Shown: piece by piece, positions 35,401 through 39,222 of the stretch
Layout: the number at the start of each line of letters is the position of its first letter
How positions within the stretch are numbered: the first letter of the stretch is position 1
Assembly (NCBI GenBank): GCA_015228995.1
Contig: JADGCM010000002.1
Location: forward strand, 1 to 39,222
Origin: Magnetococcales bacterium
Lineage (GTDB): Bacteria > Pseudomonadota > Magnetococcia > Magnetococcales > JADGCH01
DNA: 39,222 nt
Reading direction: 5' to 3'
Program-made: the position numbers and the translations under genes
The notes under the pieces: model-generated
Database searches by the model: none
What the model was told of the DNA's origin: nothing
Seen by the model: only the letters and a program-made list of their open reading frames with translations

Positions 35401-38400
35401 GCTGTTGATATCAGCGCTGGTGACGGAGATAGGGCTGCTACCGACAGCATAGTTGGCGGCGGCAGCGAAGCCACCGGAGGCTTGACTGAGCAGTACCGAG
35501 ACGTCATTACTGTTAAAATTAGTGCTGGCGATATCGACGCGGCCATCGCCGTTGAAATCAGCGCTTGTGACTCCCCAAGGGTTATTACCGACAGCATAGT
35601 TAGCGGCGGCGGCGAAGCCACCGGCGGCTTGACCGAGCAGTACCGAGACGTTATTGCTGTCAAAATTAGCGCTGACGATATCGACGCGGCCATCACCGTT
35701 GACATCAGCGCTGGCGACAGATTGGGGTTGACTCCCAACGCCATAGTTAACGGCGGCGGCGAAGCCACCGGATGCTTGACCGAGCAACACCGAGATGCTG
35801 GCACTGCCTCTATTAGCACTGACGATATCAATGCGGCCATCGCCGTTGAAATCAGCGCTGGTGACGGAAAGAGAGTAACTATCGACGGCATAATTAACGG
35901 CGGCAGCGAAGCTACCGGAGACTTGACCGAGCAGCACCGAAACGTTATGATCGAACTCCGTAGCGCAAGCGATGTCAATGCGGCCATCGCCGTTGAAGTC
36001 AGCGCTGGTGATTCCACGAGGACCACCACCAACGGCATAGTTAACGGTTGTGGCGAAGGAGAGGGGGGATGACACGGCCGATTGCACCGTGATGGCCAGC
36101 GCACTCGATGCCTCGCTGCTATTGCCTGCCACATCGGTCTGGATGGCTTTGATGCTATGTGTGCCGTTAGCCAAGCTGATATCAGCACTCCAGGCCGCTG
36201 CTGTGATCGTGGTGGTGACTAATACTTCGCCACCATCAACCCAACTGTTGCTGTTTTTGTCGTCAAACAGCACCAACGAGCCCCCCACTTCGCCACCACT
36301 GCCATTGATGGTAAGAGCGTTGGTGTTTTTGGTGATGTTATCGCTATCGGAGGCGCCGCTGTCATCAGCGGCGGCGAGATCAAGGCTGGTGGGGGCAGTG
36401 GGAACGGTATAATCTAGCGTAAAGGTCAACGCCGCCGACACCGTGCTGCTGTTGCCCGCCGCATCGGTCTGCACCGCCTTGATGGCATGCGTGCCGCTGG
36501 CTAGGCTGATATCGGCACTCCAAGTTGCTGCGGTCAGGCTGGTGGTGACCAGGGCTTCGCCGCTGTCGATAACACCGTCGTTGTCTTTGTCGTCAAATAG
36601 CACTAGCTTATTACCAGCCATGCCACCGCCGCCGCTGATGGTCAGGGCGCTGGTGTTTTTGGTGATGTTGTCGCTGTTGGAAGTGCCGGTGTCATCAGCG
36701 GCGGCGAGGTCGAGAGATACGGGGACATACGGAAAAGCAGAACCTATCTCAAGAATGAAATTTTTAACTGAAGAATTATTAGAAACATCATTCCAAAGAT
36801 ACCCGTCACTGTTTTGTCCCCATACACTACTATAAAATCCAATACTTGGACCAACAGCTTGCAAGAAGTGCTCAGTTCCTCCGTCATTATCGGGTTGAGA
36901 ATGCGGGCCTGAATACCAGTTAGTATAGCTCCAGGACTCTCCCGTCACCCATGCCCAACCACCATTAGGTTCTCCAACTCCGGGATTTGGTTGATAACCT
37001 CCTAACCAGTAGTATGAAGAGCTATCATTATATAGTGATGAAATGAACTTATTTTCTTCCGACGATGTAATCGTGGCTAAATAGCCCCCCATGGCTTCTG
37101 CCTGGTTTTTTGCATCAGTCCACGATATATCTTCTGAAGTATGTACCAATTTATAAGTATGCCCATTAAAATTATTAATAGAAATAACGGTATAAATCTG
37201 TCCAATAGTAACGCTCAACGCCGTCGATGCCGTGCTGCTGTTGCCCGCCACATCGGTCTGCACCGCCTTGATGGCATGGCTGCCAGACGCCAAGCTGATA
37301 TCGGCACTCCAGGTTGCTGCTGTCAGGCTGGTGGTGGTCAGGGCTTCGCCGCTGTCGATGACGCCATCGTTATCTTTGTCGTCAAATAGCACCAAGGAAG
37401 CCCCAACTTCACCCGTACCACTAATGGTTAAAGCGCTGGTTTGGCTGGTGATGTTGTCGGAGTTGGATGTGCCGGTGTCGTCTGCAGCGGCTAAATCAAG
37501 GCCGGCCGGGGCCGATGGGGCAGTGGTGTCTGGGGTAAAGGTTACCAGACTTTCGATATCAACCAACGTCGGTACGCCTGCCCCGGGGGTGATGATAACG
37601 GTGTCAACTCCAGAACTGCCGACGACACTCTCGATGTTGGTGACATAGATGATGCCGTTGGTCATCAATGTTAGCGTGTCGGTACCAGCTGAACCAACGA
37701 CCGTGTCAATACTATTTACAACCATAGAGGCACTGGTCAACATCACGACGGTATCTGTGGTAGAGAGCGTTCCAATAATGGAATCGATGCTTGAGACAGT
37801 GATTTTGTTGCTGGTCAGTAATCCAATGGTATCGGTGACACCACTATGGCTCAGGACCGAATCAACCCCTGAGACTATCACAGAACTACTCGTGAGCAGG
37901 TTAATCGTATCGACAATACCGTTGGGACTGATGATGGAGTCTACAGAAAAATAGAACGACGCACGGCTGCTCAATAATGTGACCGTGTCGGTGGCACCAA
38001 AACGGCTAACGATCGTATCTACGGACGCAGCTGATAGAGAGGCACTGGTGAGCAGAACTACCGTATCAGTGGCACCGCCGCCACTGATCAACGAATCGAC
38101 AGAGGATAGCATGACGATGGTACCGGTCAGCAACGTCACGGTGTCGGTGACACCACTGTTGCTGTATATTCTGTCTATATTGGAGGTTGCCAAGAGACTG
38201 CTGGTCAGCAGGTAGACAGTGTCGGTACTGTTGGTACCAGTCAACGTATCGACACCCGACACAGCCAATATCTGGGAAGTCAGCAACGTCACCGTATCGG
38301 TGGCACCCCTGGCACTGATGATCGAGTCAACATCAAAGAAAACCGCTACGCCACTGGTCAACAGCGTTAGCGTGTCGGTGGCCCCACTGGGGCTGATGAC

Positions 38401-39222
38401 CGATTCAACGCCAGAAATGGCCAAGCTGTTACTGTTCAGCAGCGAGAGGGTATCTGTCGCCCCAGGGATGCTGATGAGCGAGTCAATGCCACCGGCCAAC
38501 GTGCTACCGCTGGTCAGCAGTGCCACCGTATCGGTCACCCCAGCAACACTGAGGATGGAGTCAATACTGGAAACAGCCATGGCGTTGCTGCTCAACAGCA
38601 CCATGGTGTCGGTAGCACCGGCAGCGCTGATCAGCGAATCAACGCCGCTCACAACTCTGGTGCCACTGGTACGTAAAGTGACAATATCGATACCAGCACT
38701 ACCCAAAATTGTCGCTGCGGCACTGATGTGAACCGCTGACGCCGAAACCAGCTCGATGGTATCGCCACTGGTGCTATTCGGAAGGTAGTCTCCATAGCTG
38801 AGAGAGATTTGCGTCTGCACACCGTTCAACTTATAGGTGGAGGGGTACTCAACCGACTCAACACCGGCAGTCCAAACTTCACTGCCGTCCAACACATAGA
38901 CCGTGTCAACGCCCGCCGAGCCGATGATGGTTTCTACCGCGTTGGCAACATAGATCGTCCCATCCGTCATCATGAAGAGGGTATCCCAGATAGCCGAACC
39001 GACAACAGATTCAACCTGGGAAACCGAGACCATACCGGTGGGGGCCAATACTAGTGTGTCGCTACCGGTCGTACCGATGACACTCTCAACCAATGATGTT
39101 GTCACCGCACTAGGCATCAGCAATGTCAGCGTGTCAACTCCAGTGGAGCCAATCACGCTCTCAACCAACGACGTCGACACGGCACTGGCTGCTAGTATGG
39201 TCAGGGTGTCAGTACCAGCGGA
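26455..39222 (-). CDS. Giant modular repeat protein, probable Ca-dependent adhesin/surface protein (N-terminus off window)
   Basis: One frame, open to the window edge, of at least 4255 residues; the GTG at 39180 is internal. From N- to C-terminus (descending coordinates): beta-strand repeat block (39222-37540); Ig-like module; C-type lectin domain (37200-36740); two Ig-like; seven FG-GAP/VCBS repeats (36065-35030); Ig-like; a beta-sandwich module (34705-34105); Ig-like; second beta-strand block (33800-32955); three Ig-like; TolB/PD40-like blades (32040-31115); Ig-like; two cadherin-like modules (30803-30130); about twelve Ig-like modules (30130-26540); a short tail containing VESVFTAGLAFS. 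Many Ig-like modules carry an EF-hand-like loop DKDNDGVIDSGE, pointing to calcium binding. No RTX nonapeptides, LPXTG or autotransporter barrel are seen; the export signal may lie off window. The role is probably attachment to cells, particles or host glycans. Confidence 0.85.
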   Translation of the reverse strand, partial: SAGTDTLTILAASAVSTSLVESVIGSTGVDTLTLLMPSAVTTSLVESVIGTTGSDTLVLAPTGMVSVSQVESVVGSAIWDTLFMMTDGTIYVANAVETIIGSAGVDTVYVLDGSEVWTAGVESVEYPSTYKLNGVQTQISLSYGDYLPNSTSGDTIELVSASAVHISAAATILGSAGIDIVTLRTSGTRVVSGVDSLISAAGATDTMVLLSSNAMAVSSIDSILSVAGVTDTVALLTSGSTLAGGIDSLISIPGATDTLSLLNSNSLAISGVESVISPSGATDTLTLLTSGVAVFFDVDSIISARGATDTVTLLTSQILAVSGVDTLTGTNSTDTVYLLTSSLLATSNIDRIYSNSGVTDTVTLLTGTIVMLSSVDSLISGGGATDTVVLLTSASLSAASVDTIVSRFGATDTVTLLSSRASFYFSVDSIISPNGIVDTINLLTSSSVIVSGVDSVLSHSGVTDTIGLLTSNKITVSSIDSIIGTLSTTDTVVMLTSASMVVNSIDTVVGSAGTDTLTLMTNGIIYVTNIESVVGSSGVDTVIITPGAGVPTLVDIESLVTFTPDTTAPSAPAGLDLAAADDTGTSNSDNITSQTSALTISGTGEVGASLVLFDDKDNDGVIDSGEALTTTSLTAATWSADISLASGSHAIKAVQTDVAGNSSTASTALSVTIGQIYTVISINNFNGHTYKLVHTSEDISWTDAKNQAEAMGGYLATITSSEENKFISSLYNDSSSYYWLGGYQPNPGVGEPNGGWAWVTGESWSYTNWYSGPHSQPDNDGGTEHFLQAVGPSIGFYSSVWGQNSDGYLWNDVSNNSSVKNFILEIGSAFPYVPVSLDLAAADDTGTSNSDNITKNTSALTISGGGGMAGNKLVLFDDKDNDGVIDSGEALVTTSLTAATWSADISLASGTHAIKAVQTDAAGNSSTVSAALTFTLDYTVPTAPTSLDLAAADDSGASDSDNITKNTNALTINGSGGEVGGSLVLFDDKNSNSWVDGGEVLVTTTITAAAWSADISLANGTHSIKAIQTDVAGNSSEASSALAITVQSAVSSPLSFATTVNYAVGGGPRGITSADFNGDGRIDIACATEFDHNVSVLLGQVSGSFAAAVNYAVDSYSLSVTSADFNGDGRIDIVSANRGSASISVLLGQASGGFAAAVNYGVGSQPQSVASADVNGDGRVDIVSANFDSNNVSVLLGQAAGGFAAAANYAVGNNPWGVTSADFNGDGRVDIASTNFNSNDVSVLLSQASGGFAAAANYAVGSSPISVTSADINSDGYLDIVSANWGGGVSVLLGQASGGFAQAVNYAVGGNPCGVTSADINGDGFLDIISANWGSSDVSVLLGQASGGFATAVNYAVGSGPASVTSADFNSDGLLDIVSANVNANSVSVLLSTTSGGFAPPQPTNLDLAAADDTGTSNSDNITSQTSALTISGTGEVGASLVLFNDKDNDGVIDGSEALVTTRLTAAAWSTDISLANGTHAIKAIQTDVAGNSSTASTALSVTVDTTAPSQLGAASTYNALADFSTTSSNTGIWRYGEGKTGNSFLPLGNYNSDSANIYWSSSQGWVDSGLPAVAKKIIAGSGGFFSEWTTNVANNTPGGLLVVHPAGNSTRSDVIIKWVAPATATYNVSSIFALDGGSYTGGVDALIFSNSTQLVQQHVGPRGTFTFEQSLDLQVGDVLLFGVNDAGWGNGDATGFNATITTVNNFLDLAATDDTGASNSDNITSQTSALTISGTGEVGASLVLFDDKDNDGVIDSGEALAITNLTAAAWSADISLTAGTHAIKAIQTDAAGNVSAASAASLQIVVADAFQVSLNASMAFTPGESVLGTDGTDTVIVMNNGSGAMNISGVETVLGASGIETVTLLSSGKSVVSSIDTLISNAGVTDTVALLTGHHVIISNIESLMSVAGATDTVVMLTGGRLTVSQVDSIIGSSANETVTLLTSSKTVVSGVDSLISVSNATDTVTLLTSSAVMTSGINSLIGTTYSADTMTLLTSSVIAVSNIDTLFSANGATDTVTLLTAGVVRMSEVDSLLGSTGADTVALLTGGVIYVTNVENIIGSNGADTVVVLGSSPITALNVESVLYAGIALPTTPTSLDLADVDDSGGDNFDNITKNSNALTISGSGGVSGNKLVLFNDKNNDSVIDNGEALVTTSLTAAAWSADINLAAGTHTIRAIQRNAAGNMSAVSAALTVTVDTTAPATPTVALTNDTGSSANDKISRTGVVTVTGTESSATVQYSTNGSNWSGSFTATTGSNTVYVRQIDTAGNSSVSSTALVFTLDNTAPVAPASLDLATADDSGTSNSDNVTTQTSALTISGSDGEVGTTLVLFDDRNNDGIIDSGEALATTSITGATWSADIALAAGSHAIKAVQTDMAGNGSVASTALTIVVATGGVQSAQFPIQRVSVASDGTQSNGSSYNPILSTDGLFVAFTSDANNLVYGDSNGAPDVFVYDLSLKQTRLVSDGYPRDPSMSADGRLVAFYSDASDLVSGDTNGAVDAFVSDRSTGITVRVSVASDGTQGNGHSGTYSGEDSRTHGSSPSISADGRFVAFSSHASNLVPGDTNFGSDIFVYDRATSTTSRVNISSKGAQSFGGSYNPSISDDGRFVAFASGDYIWDPGLVSGDSNGYADIFVYDRSLYKISRVSTASNGFQSNGHSHELSISGDGRFVAFASSASNLVSDDTNGTTDIFIVSTTTIPIPLALDLAAADDNDISNSDNITFQTSALTISGSGGMAGNKLVLFDDANDNSTIDSDEALATTSLIAATWSADISLVAGTHAIRAIQTDVIGNMSAASSALTVVVQSTNKAPTVSNLSKNGDEDSTITFTTTNFSDKFSDPDSNTLNKIKITSLPSNGTLRLSGAAVTLNQEIVAANLGSLSYAPNSNWSGSDSFGWNGYDGTVYANSAATVTIAVNPVNDAPTVTGFSKNGLSNSALAFTSSDFTDQYSDIEGSGLTKIKITGLPDSGTLQLSSSAVKLDQEITAGNLGNLKLVPVASADSSPSFQWQAFDGSKWSSNAATVNLNFVYSPLSTPTNLALLPSDDSGVVGDGVTNKSSLTVTGSGESGAKVALFDGSSSKGTATITAAGDWSIKLSGLSQGAHTLTAKQLIDGEWSEASPALSVSIDTTAPAAPSNLRYSSSTNEVSGRGESWAILTLFNDSNANGRADEGEVVSEEGLTVNEVGIWSVGIDLPDGKYSFKAIQSDLAGNVSKSLVTLPVTIGSGTITPRPTDLALLPSDDSGFIGDGVTNKTSLTVTGSGESGAKVALFDGSSSKGTATVAAAGDWSVKLSGLSQGAHTLTAKQLVDGEWSEASPELNVIVDSSAPAAPSGLRYSSSSNEVSGKGEAGASLTLFKDGEVFGESIIVDETGNWSSSVALEVGRYNFKATQSDLAGNVSKVSTTLPVTIGSGTTTPTPTDLALLASDDSGVVGDGLTNKSKLTITGSGERGAKVLLFDGDGSKGSATVGATGNWGVSVTGLSQGSHAFTAQQVIDGVNSDLSSVLVIDVDSSAPPAPTGLDLAASSDGGPSDGDNITNVTENLAISGRGEAGSAVILFVDKNKNSKLDSGEIRASGAIVVDEEGNWSGVLATLADGTHTVVASQSDVAGNVSKASAALMITIDTVAPATPTKLDLAAEDDSGSNKSDNITTRTSDLTFSGSGEKGLRVYLFEGEATGIDGALATATVASSGQWTADIAELAVGKHAIRAVQSDLAGNLSPASTALELEIIESVPPPPPTALSLLAGDDSGVVGDGITNKSKGLTFTGDSVAGAKVTLLTEGSAIGSTTANAAGKWSVKLASLAAGAHSFNAQQTTDTGTSGDSEPLTVTIDTSVPTTPTGLQVDGNFSTTPILASGADITIIGSGEDGMTLLLFDDSNKDSKINSGELLATTSIESATWATSVNLFGGSHAIKAIQTNVAGSSSKVSAALAIVVQTPGGFDLANDDDTGPSKIDNITSKSSGLTLSGSAAGAKFVTLFIDGDHFATAAVSRGLWNTDLSLSGGSYSITASQTDSRGNESSPSIPFSLIIDGEAPAAPTDLMIADQEVADSYISNKTAGLVVLGRGEPGASVTLLENKATLGTANVDGEGNWRLTLTKIGNGNHTLTAKQSDVAGNISPLAEQLRVSIDSVAPAAPNGLKFSGSTHIISGNGEAAAVLTLFKDVDNNGRFDPESVDLLVGSDRVATNGKWSIDVAALAIGRHTNLRAIQADAAGNVSKASSALSDITIAAGRLSYTLQSYSGITPVESVFTAGLAFS
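28988..30103 (-). repeat. Recent tandem duplication of a two-Ig module (558-bp period)
   Basis: GTTCCGGAGCCAATGGT occurs at 28988 and again at 29546, and the sequence between is repeated at high identity (LALLPSDDSG module plus LRYSSSxNEVSGxGE module). It is the most similar pair in the array and shows growth by whole-module duplication of 186 residues. Confidence 0.75.
31115..32040 (-). repeat. TolB/PD40-like beta-propeller blades in the giant protein
   Basis: Five units with the core SADGRFVAFSSHASNLVPGD, then DIFVYDRSTxxxxRVS, typical of WD40-like PD40 blades of secreted proteins. The asparagine- and aspartate-rich loops (GDTNG) recur in every blade. Confidence 0.8.
32955..33800 (-). repeat. 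Beta-strand repeat block 2 of the giant protein
   Basis: About ten units of the same 25-26-residue repeat, beginning NASMAFTPGESVLGTDGTDT and ending with VESVLYAGIALP. That ending closely matches the last residues of the whole protein (VESVFTAGLAFS), so the C-terminus looks like the stump of a third block. Confidence 0.8.
34105..34705 (-). other. Beta-sandwich module (PEP-CTERM-protein-like) in the giant protein
   Basis: About 190 residues without internal repeats: YNALADFSTTSSNTGIWRYG, STRSDVIIKWVAPATATYNV, a DGGSYTGGVDALIF strand, TFEQSLDLQVGDVLLFGV and a closing GDATGFNATIT. The layout resembles jelly-roll domains of secreted proteins from Planctomycetes and cyanobacteria. A ligand-binding role is inferred. 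Confidence 0.55.
35030..36065 (-). repeat. Seven FG-GAP/VCBS repeats in the giant protein
   Basis: Seven units of about 49 residues, pattern NYAVGxxPxxVTSADFNGDG, then DIVSANxxxxxVSVLLGQ and GGFAAAV. Each holds a D-x-N-x-D-G-x-x-D calcium loop. Seven matches the blade number of an integrin-alpha-type beta-propeller, so they may close into one complete propeller. Confidence 0.85.
36740..37200 (-). other. C-type lectin-like domain inside the giant protein
   Basis: About 150 residues: YKLVHTSEDISWTDAKNQAE, GGYLATITSSEENKFI, YYWLGGYQ, WAWVTGESWSYTNWYSG, QPDNDGGTEHFLQA and LWNDVSNN. The WxGG-type strand, the EPN/QPDN-type calcium and sugar loop (GEPNGG, QPDN) and the WND motif are all present; bacterial CTLDs of this kind often lack the disulfides, as here. 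Carbohydrate binding is plausible. Confidence 0.85.
37540..39222 (-). repeat. Beta-strand repeat block 1 of the giant protein
   Basis: About 20 units of 25-26 residues (about 78 bp), consensus VDSIISxxGATDTVTLLTS plus six or seven variable residues. Each unit has two predicted strands separated by a G-x-T-D-T turn. The outermost units near 39.2-38.9 kb carry the variant VESVIGSTGVDTL. One unit near 38.8 kb is interrupted by a longer insertion. The pattern suits a solenoid or stacked beta structure. Confidence 0.85.

Noticed and set aside
32955..39222. CRISPR array
   Set aside because: The roughly 78-bp periodicity is an in-frame protein repeat with degenerate copies; there are no identical short repeats with unique spacers and no cas genes.
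26455..39222. RTX toxin or adhesin with nonapeptide repeats
   Set aside because: No GGxGxDxLx series is present; calcium loops are of EF-hand and FG-GAP type.

Overview
The window comes from a Gram-negative bacterium, most likely a member of the Pseudomonadota. The support is an LPS inner-core heptose gene (hldD), an ErpA-type Fe-S carrier, a cobalamin-linked gene pair, and a giant modular surface protein of the kind seen in large-genome aquatic proteobacteria. No rRNA or tRNA gene is present, so placement is no finer than that. Most of the window is moderately GC-rich. The 1.0-4.9 kb stretch looks more AT-rich, and an island at about 18.2-23.1 kb is strongly AT-rich.

Layout. 1-677: 3' part of an ABC-2 exporter permease. 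678-1018: non-coding, with a probable transposase scrap and nested hairpins. 1019-11449 (+): a surface-glycan cluster of two FkbM methyltransferases, a TPR-methyltransferase, a NodU/CmcH-type O-carbamoyltransferase, a 1094-residue protein carrying two glycosyltransferase domains separated by TPRs, gmd and rmd (GDP-D-rhamnose supply) and a DUF4254 protein. 11429-13949 (-): a molybdopterin oxidoreductase and erpA. 14072-16204 (+): alpha/beta hydrolase, cobO/btuR and a BtuC/FecCD permease, overlapping. 16199-18208 (-): hldD and a GT8-like glycosyltransferase.

18195-23135 is a 4.9 kb integrated element bounded by a 14-bp direct repeat. Its left repeat overlaps the start codon of the glycosyltransferase gene. 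It carries a P4-type integrase, a VapE-like ATPase, four copies of a 30-bp imperfect palindrome, many perfect hairpins and several tiny ORFs. It splits what was probably one minus-strand group: gltX, a DegT-fold protein lacking the PLP lysine, the glycosyltransferase and hldD.

25736-26377 (-) is a coiled-coil protein with a PD-(D/E)XK-like core. 26455-39222 (-) is one giant gene, open at the window edge, with at least 4255 residues. It carries two blocks of a 25-26-residue beta-strand repeat, more than 20 Ig-like modules (about half with an EF-hand-like loop), a C-type lectin domain, seven FG-GAP/VCBS repeats, a beta-sandwich module, TolB-like blades and two cadherin-like modules. It reads as a calcium-dependent adhesin or surface-layer protein.

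Five copies of a REP-like palindrome (CCCTCACCCC next to a CCCTCTCCC/GGGAGAGGG hairpin) lie between or at the edges of host genes. One appears to have become the N-terminal codons of the oxidoreductase. The parts most worth a second look are the 4.9 kb element and the giant protein.
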